Positions 8,719 to 14,828 of a DNA stretch of 24,353 nt are shown one piece after another; positions within the stretch are counted from its first letter, which is position 1, and every line of letters starts with the position of its first letter. Location: contig JAZSOD010000032.1 in NCBI GenBank assembly GCA_045536775.1, positions 1 to 24,353 of the forward strand, read 5' to 3'. The notes under the pieces were generated by a model that saw only the letters and a program-made list of their open reading frames with translations, was not told the DNA's origin and did not search any database. This stretch comes from UBA4717 sp045536775. Its GTDB lineage: Bacteria; Bacillota; Clostridia; Oscillospirales; CAG-272. A program made the translations under genes and the position numbers.

Positions 8719-9819
8719 TCAATTAAGTTTTGTCCATTCATCATCCATAAACCATTTTCTGAACTCATCGGCAGAGAGTTTTCCATCTCTGTATGCGATG
8801 AGTTTTTCTCTTGATTTAATTTTCCAGACTTCGAATTCTGTTTTAAGAAGTGGGTTACGACTAACTCTGGTGTTATAACGTCTGCGTGCAGCATAAAAAT
8901 CTGATTCGATATCCGGCAATTTACTTCTGTATGTTTTAAGGGGACCTACAACAGAACATTTATCTTTGCTACTAGGAATAACTCTGTCGCAATAAATGGA
9001 ATCCGCTCTTTTTTGAGCGACAAATGGTTTGTTACAGTTTTTACATAATCTTATTGGTAAGTTTTTTTCTAACACCGTATAGAATTCATAATACATAGCA
9101 GTGATAACTTTATCTGAAAACAAGCAGTCTATTATTTCATCACTACCAATAGGGCCTGAAGTCAGTATTTTTGAATTCTCCGCTTCTCCGATGCTTGTGC
9201 CGGGGTGTATAGGGAATTCTAAACCAAAATAAAACAATTTTCGGCTATTATTTAAAGAGTTCAGCCTTGATTTGCCAGAATAACCGTTAGAAATATTGCA
9301 GAGTTCATAAATATCTTCTTTCAAATGCTTGATATCAGTTAAGAAAACATCAAGCATAAATTTAACACATAGATTCCAGAAATATGATTTATGTTCCGAT
9401 TGGTTAGGTTCGTCATTAATTTTTGAAACTGCCTCTGAAAGCTCTTTGTACTCTCCTTTGCGAAAGTAATTAACAAAATGGGTAAGGTAGCTTTGAGTAT
9501 ATCGTGGATGAAGTTCGGTAATCATCTCAAGTATTTTATGGACAATTTCACGGAGATAAATACAATATTCATCCATATTGTATATCGCAGTTAAAAATTC
9601 ATTATAAGTATCTATTGTTTTATTATCTAAATATAGCATATACGCACTGGTGAGTTCATTAAATGCTTTATATGCCTCATCTTGCGAAATATTAATAGCT
9701 GCAGTAAGAGATTGTCCTAACGGGAATTCAGCACCAATATAATCGGGATGAAGTTTGAAATTGTTAAAAGCAAATTGCATATATGTTCCTTTATTATATA
9801 TAGCGTAAAAAGGTTTCAT
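8719..9819 (-). CDS. DUF6076-like protein with zinc finger
   Basis: A 366-residue protein resembling the DUF6076 group often seen in clostridial mobile elements (assigned from memory, not searched). A mostly helical N-terminal ~260 residues is followed by a zinc-ribbon-like CKNCNKPF...YCDR...KCSVVG segment. The last ~70 residues are basic and helical, similar in style to CGNR-type DNA-binding tails. The function is unknown; a nucleic-acid-binding role is likely. The complement of 9827-9831 is GGAGG, one base from ATG 9825 but seven bases from ATG 9819, so 9819 is the better start. It is driven by a perfect consensus promoter. The stop lies at the left edge of the element with no terminator. 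Confidence 0.65.
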   Translation of the reverse strand: MKPFYAIYNKGTYMQFAFNNFKLHPDYIGAEFPLGQSLTAAINISQDEAYKAFNELTSAYMLYLDNKTIDTYNEFLTAIYNMDEYCIYLREIVHKILEMITELHPRYTQSYLTHFVNYFRKGEYKELSEAVSKINDEPNQSEHKSYFWNLCVKFMLDVFLTDIKHLKEDIYELCNISNGYSGKSRLNSLNNSRKLFYFGLEFPIHPGTSIGEAENSKILTSGPIGSDEIIDCLFSDKVITAMYYEFYTVLEKNLPIRLCKNCNKPFVAQKRADSIYCDRVIPSSKDKCSVVGPLKTYRSKLPDIESDFYAARRRYNTRVSRNPLLKTEFEVWKIKSREKLIAYRDGKLSADEFRKWFMDDEWTKLN

Positions 9820-9860
9820 ATTCATACCTCCTTGTACACAATTTGCATTCTCTAAAAAAT

Positions 9861-9889
9861 ATTATATACAAACTATCGACAAATGTCAA
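9861..9889 (-). promoter_or_regulatory. Consensus sigma-A promoter for the DUF6076-like gene
   Basis: On the minus strand TTGACA (complement of 9884-9889) and TATAAT (complement of 9861-9866) are exactly 17 bases apart, a perfect match to the housekeeping consensus, about 35 bases from the ribosome site. Confidence 0.85.
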
Positions 9890-9929
9890 GTCTTTGTGTT
9901 ATGATTATGTATGCAATCTAGAAATATAA

Positions 9930-9958
9930 TTGCAAATTACATACCATTTGTTTATAAA
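9930..9958 (+). promoter_or_regulatory. Sigma-A-type promoter for the recombinase operon
   Basis: TTGCAA at 9930-9935 and TATAAA at 9953-9958 are 17 bases apart. Transcription would begin near 9965 and run through the structured leader into the DUF6870-like gene at 10299. The -35 box is 40 bases from that of the divergent promoter, leaving room for a shared operator. Confidence 0.65.
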
Positions 9959-10002
9959 GGTATTAAAAATTGCTCCTTGACAACGCCCTGTGGGCTGCAT
10001 AG

Positions 10003-10245
10003 TGAAATCTGATACATACAATCTTAACTGAGCTTTTCAGCAAATACGCCATGACATAATACATATTGACGAGCGAAAAATATTTGTCTGATAATATGGT
10101 TTGGCTTACCATATGCGAAGACGTTAAGATTTGATAATGATACTCCCGTATTGAACGCTTATCGGCATTGTGCGGCGCACCCATCAGCATGGGACGAGAG
10201 GGAACGACTCTGTGGAACTGTTTGCTACGGTCATCAGATTTTTCA
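10003..10245 (+). ncRNA. Candidate structured 5' leader RNA of the recombinase operon
   Basis: This 470-base gap has no convincing gene but contains nested long-range pairings. Outer stem: 10005-10013 with 10233-10241, nine perfect pairs, extendable past a two-base bulge to 10003 and 10245. Inner stem: 10020-10028 with 10123-10131, nine perfect pairs. Local hairpins: 10094-10100 with 10108-10114 (7 bp) and 10180-10184 with 10189-10193 (5 bp). A promoter ends at 9958 and the next start codon is 10299, so the structure would lie in the leader of the operon mRNA. It matches no riboswitch class I know. It could be a cis-regulator, a small RNA, or DNA sites for the recombinase or its partner. Confidence 0.45.
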
Positions 10246-10298
10246 GAATAAATTTTTGAATTTCTGGAAATCATTAGATATACAGAGAGGAGTTTTAT

Positions 10299-10505
10299 AT
10301 GGAAACCACTTTCAATATCGATGATTTCAGAGATTTAAGAGACTTAACGGTTGATGTAACAAAACCATTAGACAAGAGGCTTAAACAGTATGTTATGGAT
10401 GTAAAAAATCCGCGTATGGTACGAGTTGGCGATATTCTCGTACAAATTGAATTCGCCGGCAAGAAGAGTTTTTCTGATGCTTTGTCGGCAGCTATACAAA
10501 TATAA
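10299..10505 (+). CDS. Small DUF6870-like protein of recombinase elements
   Basis: A 68-residue acidic/basic mixed protein. The pattern VDVTKPLDKRLKQYV followed by VKNPRMVRVGDILVQIEF resembles DUF6870, short proteins commonly found beside recombinases in Firmicute mobile elements (family recalled, not searched). It starts at ATG 10299 with AGAGGAG 6-12 bases upstream. It lies 26 bases before the resolvase-domain gene and is probably co-transcribed with both recombinase genes. The function is unknown; a directionality or accessory factor is one possibility given its size and position. Confidence 0.6.
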   Translation: METTFNIDDFRDLRDLTVDVTKPLDKRLKQYVMDVKNPRMVRVGDILVQIEFAGKKSFSDALSAAIQI

Positions 10506-10531
10506 TAATTAATGTTACGGAGGTATATATC

Positions 10532-10963
10532 ATGAAAAACTTAAATTATAATTCAAACAAGGAGCATGCTCCTGTACATAAACCATTATGGAAGGTTGCT
10601 CTTTATACCACAATTTCAAATGTAGATAACAATGAAAATAATTCAGTAGTTTCACAACGTAAAATGGTTGAAGAATATATGAATCTACATCCCGACATGG
10701 AATTCTATGACACTTATGCGGATAATACTTATATAGGGTCGGTTTTTAAAAGACCTGAGTTTATGCGTATGATGAAAGACATTATTGCCGGAAAGATAAA
10801 TTGTGTTATTGTAAAAGATTTATCACACTTTAGTAGGCATTATATGGATTTTGAAATTTATATTAACGACTTAACGATGAAATATAAAGTTCGTTTCATA
10901 GCTATTAATAATGCGATTGACACAATTAAAGATGTGACAAATAAGTATATTTTTGTAAATTAA
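10532..10963 (+). CDS. Resolvase-domain protein lacking active-site arginines
   Basis: A 143-residue protein consisting only of a serine-recombinase catalytic domain. It aligns from residue 17 (KPLWK.ALY) with the full recombinase downstream. The nucleophile-position serine S29 is kept, but the essential R27 is T27, the LSRFGR motif is LSHFSR (H99 in place of arginine), and the DGWSGT loop is altered. The DNA-binding recombinase domain, zinc ribbon and coiled coil are absent. The frame is intact, with GGAGG eight bases before ATG, so it looks maintained rather than randomly decayed. It could form inactive mixed oligomers with the active enzyme or bind DNA sites (inference); a degenerate duplicate is the alternative. 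Confidence 0.75.
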   Translation: MKNLNYNSNKEHAPVHKPLWKVALYTTISNVDNNENNSVVSQRKMVEEYMNLHPDMEFYDTYADNTYIGSVFKRPEFMRMMKDIIAGKINCVIVKDLSHFSRHYMDFEIYINDLTMKYKVRFIAINNAIDTIKDVTNKYIFVN

Positions 10964-10976
10964 TTTTGAGGTCGAA

Positions 10977-11141
10977 AAGTGATTTGCTTATCACTTGTTG
11001 GCAGCTTTCAATATTTCAAGAGGATATTTCAAAATATTTCCTCTTGAAATTCAAACGGTGATATGCTATACTTTTTAGCGTAGAGATTAAGGGTAAATAT
11101 AATTACCCTGGCATATCGCCGTCAATAAAATAAGACGGAGG
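10977..11141 (+). promoter_or_regulatory. Structured leader with alternative pairing over the recombinase ribosome site
   Basis: Between the two recombinase genes the + strand can form: a 7-bp hairpin (10977-10983 with 10990-10996); a 12-bp hairpin (11013-11024 with 11039-11050); a closing stem of 11 pairs (11056-11066 with 11111-11121, one G-U) that encloses a 7-bp hairpin (11090-11096 with 11103-11109); and a 5-bp stem (11119-11123 with 11134-11138) that covers the first bases of the GGAGG at 11137-11141. The closing stem and the ribosome-site stem share bases 11119-11121, so only one can form. This suggests translational control of the recombinase. Confidence 0.5.
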
Positions 11142-11149
11142 TACGCAAT

Positions 11150-12832
11150 ATGATAAATTCAAAATATATGGCATACTTAGAGCAGCCTCCCGTAATTAAA
11201 CCATTATGGAAAGCTGCTCTTTATATTAGACTTTCAAAAGAAGATGGAGACAAAGGCGAAAGTAACTCAGTAACTTCACAGCGTGAAATATTAAAAGAGT
11301 ATTTAAAACTTCACCCTGATATTGAACTTTATGATATTTATGTAGATGATGGCTGGTCAGGAACGAATTTTGACAGACCTGATTTTACTCGAATGATGGA
11401 AGATATTTATGCAGGTAATGTGAACTGCGTTATCGTAAAAGATTTATCAAGATTTGGCAGAAACTACACGGATAGCGGTAACTATCTTGACAATGTTTTT
11501 GTAAGACTTCGAGTTCGTTTTATAGCCCTTAACAATGGTGTTGATACAGCGTCTAACAATATGAATGCTGCAACACAATGTATTTCGGTAGGTGTAACTA
11601 ATGTTATCAACGAAAGTATTGCTGCAACAACTTCAGTAAATGTACGCGGGACACTTAATGTGAATCGTGCACAGGGTAAATTTATTGGTTCTTTTGCAAC
11701 TTACGGATATTTAAAGGATCCGAACGACCACCATAAATTAATTATTGATGAAGACGTTGCACCTATTATCCGTATGATTTTCAAAAAATTTATTTCGGGC
11801 AGAAGTATTATTGGAATAGCGAAGGATTTAAATGAAGAAGGAATTCCAAACCCATCAATGTATAAACAACTCAAAGGTTTTAACTATAAGCATCCTGTTG
11901 GAAAAAGTAATGATGGATTATGGCCTGATAGTTCTGTCAGAAGAATACTGAAAAACGAAATGTATATTGGCAATATGGTTCAGGGGAAAAATACTACTAT
12001 GAGTTATAAAATAAAGCAATGTCGTGCTATATCCAAAGAGGAATGGACGATTGTTGAGGGCACACACGAGCCTATTGTTAGTAAAGAAATTTTCGAAAAG
12101 GCACAATCATTGTTTAATAAAAGCATCCGTGTAGCACCGCAGAAAAGAGAGGTGGATTTGTTTTCGGGATTTGTCAAATGTGCAGATTGCCATAGGGCAA
12201 TGCATAAAAAGACAAACGCTCATTCATATGCCACATATCATTACTATCGTTGTGCAACTGAAAGGAAAATGAAAAAGAACTCTTGCGGTAATCATACAAT
12301 AAGAATTGATAAGCTCGAAGAAATAGTTCTTGCTACAATTCAGCAAATGATTTACGCTGCAGTTGATATGAATAAGTTGCTTGAGGAAATTAATGCATGC
12401 AGCTCACGAAAAAAAGAATCAACTCATTTAATAAAAACCATAGAAGCACAAACTGCCGAACGGGAAAAATGTATGAGGATGATGGTTGATTTATATCCTG
12501 ACCTTAAGAATGGAATAATCAACCAGGAAGAATATTTAATCTTAAAGCAGAATCTCACTGACAAAATAGAAAATCTTGATAAAATGATAGCAAACCTGAC
12601 TGAAACAGCCAGAAGCTACGAAGAAGGCGTTGGTGAGGAGAATGAGTTTATAGCTCACTTTAAAAAGTATGGAACTTTAAAAAAACTTACAAGAGATGTT
12701 TTGATGGAATTAGTGGAAGAAATTCTGGTGCATAAGGACAAGCGGATAACGATTGTATTTAAATTCGAGGATCCGTATAAGGAAGCTATGGACTATATCG
12801 AAATGAATAAGGATATCATAAAAACCGCATAA
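11150..12832 (+). CDS. Large serine recombinase (site-specific integrase/excisionase)
   Basis: A 560-residue large serine recombinase. The catalytic domain is ~20-165 with YIRLS (R27, catalytic S29), SVTSQ, DDGWSGTNFDRP, and LSRFGRN (R101, R104). A recombinase DNA-binding domain follows (~195-320, including the YGYLKDP start). A zinc ribbon has C344, C347, C368 and C379. A coiled-coil region spans ~415-500, then a basic tail. Such enzymes cut both strands at two short att sites and join them through a serine-DNA bond; excision usually needs a directionality factor. All active-site residues seen are present, so it is probably functional. Start ATG 11150 has GGAGG eight bases upstream, inside a possible occluding stem. 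It ends about 300 bases from the element's right edge, beside the likely attachment site. Confidence 0.9.
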   Translation: MINSKYMAYLEQPPVIKPLWKAALYIRLSKEDGDKGESNSVTSQREILKEYLKLHPDIELYDIYVDDGWSGTNFDRPDFTRMMEDIYAGNVNCVIVKDLSRFGRNYTDSGNYLDNVFVRLRVRFIALNNGVDTASNNMNAATQCISVGVTNVINESIAATTSVNVRGTLNVNRAQGKFIGSFATYGYLKDPNDHHKLIIDEDVAPIIRMIFKKFISGRSIIGIAKDLNEEGIPNPSMYKQLKGFNYKHPVGKSNDGLWPDSSVRRILKNEMYIGNMVQGKNTTMSYKIKQCRAISKEEWTIVEGTHEPIVSKEIFEKAQSLFNKSIRVAPQKREVDLFSGFVKCADCHRAMHKKTNAHSYATYHYYRCATERKMKKNSCGNHTIRIDKLEEIVLATIQQMIYAAVDMNKLLEEINACSSRKKESTHLIKTIEAQTAEREKCMRMMVDLYPDLKNGIINQEEYLILKQNLTDKIENLDKMIANLTETARSYEEGVGEENEFIAHFKKYGTLKKLTRDVLMELVEEILVHKDKRITIVFKFEDPYKEAMDYIEMNKDIIKTA

Positions 12833-12836
12833 GTTA

Positions 12837-12871
12837 AAAACTCCTGCATTCTAAAAAATTGCAGGAGTTTT
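12837..12871 (+). terminator. Rho-independent terminator of the recombinase operon
   Basis: A perfect stem of up to 12 bp (12837-12848 with 12860-12871) centred on CTCCTGCA/TGCAGGAG, with an 11-base loop, directly after the recombinase stop. The run of T on the 3' side is short (TTTT), partly inside the stem. Confidence 0.8.
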
Positions 12872-12980
12872 GCTTATAATATGGGGTTAAAAAATTCGCT
12901 ATTCTTCCACTAATGTTCATTATCGCCTCGAAAACTTGCTAAAATAGACCTTTTCAGACAAAAAATGACAGGTAGATGTT

Positions 12981-13132
12981 AAGGATACACCATAATTGAT
13001 GAAAATGGGATATAAATGAGCTTTTTGGCCTCAATTTGTAGTGCAAAAAATCGCCGTTTGTGCAAAGCGTATATAATTTGAATAAAAAATGTACAAAATA
13101 AACAAAATTAAAGAAATTTATGGTGTACCCTT
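12981..13132. repeat. Inverted repeat at the element's right end
   Basis: Bases 12981-12995 (AAGGATACACCATAA) recur in inverted orientation at 13118-13132 with one mismatch in 15, separated by 122 AT-rich bases without genes. The outer arm ends about six bases before spoVAD homology resumes. It could be a recombinase or accessory-protein binding pair at the attachment site. No matching copy was seen at the left end. Confidence 0.5.
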
Positions 13133-13541
13133 GACATCTTCCCCCGCCGCCATCGACACCATTGGCGCGTACTTTAGGGAAAGCGGCGAGTCTCCCGAAG
13201 ATTTTGACGCGATAGTGACTGGCGACCTCGGCTACGAGGGTTCGTCCATACTCGTGGATATGCTGATGTCTGGCGGTCTTGATATTTCAAAGCAACATAA
13301 GGACTGCGGTCTTCTTATATACGACGGAGAAAAGCAGGACACTCACGCAGGCGGCTCGGGGTGCGGTTGCTCGGCGGTGGTGCTTGCGGCACACTTTTTG
13401 CCAAAGCTAAAAAGCGGCGAGATGAAGAAGATTCTTTTTACCGCCACGGGCGCAATGATGTCGCCGACGAGTCTGCTTCAGGGACTCACCATCCCCGGAA
13501 TCGCTCATCTGTTAAAGCTCGAATCGGCGCAAGGGGGATAA
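13089..13541 (+). pseudogene. spoVAD: spoVAD, 3' fragment (5' part lost at the element junction)
   Basis: SpoVAD is a thiolase-fold protein that binds dipicolinic acid for uptake into the forespore; the family is about 335-340 residues. Here only the last ~134 residues are SpoVAD-like (from PAAIDTI, through DAIVTGDLGYEG, CGLLIYD, the GGSGCGCSAV loop, and TGAMMSPTSLLQG). Family members normally carry an AMAPAA-type segment before the aligned DTI; here the upstream codons switch to AT-rich element sequence at about 13,138-13,142. The frame can be read from ATG 13089, giving a 150-residue fusion, but there is no ribosome site there. The N-terminal ~200 residues are not in the window. As it stands the gene should not make working SpoVAD. 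Confidence 0.85.
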
Positions 13542-13545
13542 GCTT

Positions 13546-13902
13546 ATGATGAATTATATATGGGCGTTTGTTGTTGGGGGGCTTTTTTGCGTTATTGCGC
13601 AAATACTCATCGACAGGACAAAGCTTACTCCTGCGCGAATACTCGTCGGCTACGTTGTGGCAGGTGTGATACTCACCGCTGTGGGTCTTTATCAGCCCCT
13701 CGTCGACTTCGCGGGCAGCGGTGCAACCGTGCCGCTAACGGGCTTCGGCTACGCACTCGCCTGCGGTGTGCGTGAGGCGGTCGAGAAGGAGGGACTATAC
13801 GGCGCTCTGCGCGGCGGTCTTACCGCCACAAGCGCAGGGATCGCCGCCGCGATGTTCTTCGGCTTGATTGCATCTCTCGTTTTCAAGGGTAAGCCGAAGT
13901 GA
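13546..13902 (+). CDS. spoVAE: Stage V sporulation protein AE (SpoVAEb-type)
   Basis: A 118-residue integral membrane protein matching the SpoVAE (AEb) family: the start MNYIWAFVVGGLFCVIAQILID, the TPARILVGYV loop, and the conserved GFGYAL...V..EGLYGALRGGLTATSAGI block. About four membrane segments (~5-22, 31-50, 60-76, 92-113). It is part of the SpoVA channel that moves dipicolinic acid into the developing spore and out on germination. It starts four bases after spoVAD with an AAGGGGG-like ribosome site, so it depends on the spoVA transcript, which the element now interrupts. Start could be 13546 or the adjacent ATG 13549. Confidence 0.9.
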   Translation: MMNYIWAFVVGGLFCVIAQILIDRTKLTPARILVGYVVAGVILTAVGLYQPLVDFAGSGATVPLTGFGYALACGVREAVEKEGLYGALRGGLTATSAGIAAAMFFGLIASLVFKGKPK

Positions 13903-13916
13903 GGGAATTCGCGCCT

Positions 13917-13970
13917 TTTTGAAAAAAGGAGCCCCAAAAACTTTTAGGAGCGCGAAGACCCGTCTTCGCG
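13917..13970. terminator. Hairpins after spoVAE
   Basis: A T-run/A-run hairpin (CCTTTTT with AAAAAGG at 13914-13929) is followed by an 8-bp GC-rich stem (CGCGAAGA at 13951-13958 with its complement at 13963-13970, loop CCCG). They lie 15-70 bases after the spoVAE stop and probably end the spoVA transcript, although no clear T-run follows the second stem. Confidence 0.45.
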
Positions 13971-14104
13971 TAGGTAAGGGGACTTGATTAGGTCTACTCT
14001 CTAAATTTTATCAGTTTTATTAGGAGCATTATCTCAACCTTTAACGGATATTCGTTCAAACTGCTCGACCACATTTTTCGCGGCGCTCTGCTTGGGGCCC
14101 ACCA

Positions 14105-14290
14105 CCGCCAAGCGCGCCTTGTCTGTAGTAAGCGTTCGGGTATGGGTCGATATTTCACTCGCCACAAAACCTCACGCGCGCCTTGCCCGTGGGTGCTACC
14201 CGCCGCGCTGTATGGGAGCCGACCCTTGTCGGCCGCGCGTTTCGCCTGTCGGGGCGCCCCGACCGCGTTTTGCCCGCGGGGGGCGTCCCC
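14105..14290. repeat. GC-rich spacer with palindrome; possible dispersed intergenic repeat
   Basis: The ~440 bases between spoVAE and the next gene contain no convincing CDS. The GC-rich part has GCGCGCCTTG twice (14112-14121 and 14176-14185) and a perfect 16-base palindrome at 14248-14263 (GTCGGGGCGCCCCGAC). All overlapping frames give low-complexity R/G/P-rich peptides, a pattern I associate with dispersed GC-rich intergenic repeats of Oscillospiraceae. Repetition elsewhere cannot be tested from this window. Confidence 0.4.
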
Positions 14291-14297
14291 GTAAAAA

Positions 14298-14317
14298 AGA
14301 ACGGCTCTCGCCGTTCT
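14298..14317 (-). terminator. Bidirectional rho-independent terminator
   Basis: An 8-bp stem AGAACGGC (14298-14305) with its complement (14310-14317) and loop TCTC. It is flanked by AAAAAA on the left and TTTTT on the right, so it has a T-run in either direction. It ends the minus-strand gene whose stop is at 14341 and may also block reading from spoVAE. Confidence 0.85.
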
Positions 14318-14340
14318 TTTTCATTTCTATTCGCACAAAA

Positions 14341-14760
14341 TCAAACCATTTCGGGAATGAGCTTGTCAAGCCACTCACATGCCGCGCTCATTTCCTCGGG
14401 CTTCACTCCCTTAAGGAAAGGAAGACCTCCCTTGATATAAAGCACGTTATCAAACACGTTTGCGCCCGCTTCCTTGATCTTGTTCTTAAGCGCCTCGGCG
14501 CCTGCCTCGGGACCGTCGATTATAAGAGCCACGTTATTTGCGCGCTCCTTTGTAAGCTCGCCTGCAAAGCGCTCAAGCGCGGTATCAAGTGTCTTTGACA
14601 CGCTTGCTACGATTACTACCATTCTTTCCTTATTACAGGAATATGCAGGGGGAATCTTATCGTAGCTGTTGGCTACGTCGCTTGCGTACTTCGCAACTAT
14701 CTCCTGTGCGAGTGTGTGAAGCTTGCCTTTGCCTGAATAAACAAGTGCTCTGAGTTTCAT
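14341..14760 (-). CDS. Flavodoxin-like-fold hypothetical protein
   Basis: A 139-residue protein with an alternating beta/alpha pattern: strand ALVYSGKGK at the start, VVIVASVSK near 50, NVALIIDG near 75 and NVLYIKGG near 107, ending in a C-terminal helix. This suits a flavodoxin-like fold, but the classic phosphate-binding loop of flavodoxin (T/S-x-T-G-x-T) is not present, so FMN binding is doubtful. The start ATG at 14760 has GGAG about 8 bases upstream. It is downstream of a cysteine desulfurase on the same strand, with a 68-base gap and a terminator after it, so it may belong to the same transcript. I do not recognise a named family. Confidence 0.65.
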   Translation of the reverse strand: MKLRALVYSGKGKLHTLAQEIVAKYASDVANSYDKIPPAYSCNKERMVVIVASVSKTLDTALERFAGELTKERANNVALIIDGPEAGAEALKNKIKEAGANVFDNVLYIKGGLPFLKGVKPEEMSAACEWLDKLIPEMV

Positions 14761-14828
14761 ATTGTCTCCATTCTGCCGTCATTATGGCGGCTACGTTTAT
14801 TTTTCACTCCGACAGTATCGGAGAACTT

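Larger units (their letters stand above)
8718..13140. mobile_element. Serine-recombinase mobile element (about 4.4 kb) with right edge in spoVAD
   Basis: Boundaries are inferred from two interrupted genes: a membrane-protein frame on the left (8705-8719) and spoVAD homology that resumes at about 13,138-13,142 on the right. Inside are a DUF6076-like gene, a DUF6870-like gene, an inactive resolvase-domain gene and a large serine recombinase next to the right end, the usual place for an integrase beside its attachment site. It has low GC content, unlike the right flank. The two-base crossover core of a serine recombinase cannot be identified without the empty site. Because the flanks are two different genes, the island may be nested in a larger one, rearranged, or misassembled. 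Confidence 0.65.

Noticed and set aside
10132..10232. Group I intron-like segment (GGAACGACTCTG resembles an R element)
   Set aside because: No matching S element, no P3/P7 pairing and no split exon; the likeness is a few bases only.
9963..10274. 103-codon minus-strand frame opposite the leader RNA
   Set aside because: No ribosome site or promoter, amino-acid pattern unlike a protein, and the region is better explained by nested RNA pairings on the + strand.
11013..11050. 12-bp hairpin as a transcription terminator between the recombinase genes
   Set aside because: No T-run on either strand follows the stem, and the downstream gene has its own leader; kept only as part of the leader structure.
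8718..13135. GTCAA read inward at both ends of the element as terminal inverted repeats
   Set aside because: Only five bases match, which is expected by chance in AT-rich DNA, and serine-recombinase elements do not need terminal inverted repeats.
14092..14598. Several long GC-rich forward frames
   Set aside because: They code for R/G/P-rich low-complexity peptides, have no ribosome site, and partly run antisense to the minus-strand gene; best seen as spacer sequence.
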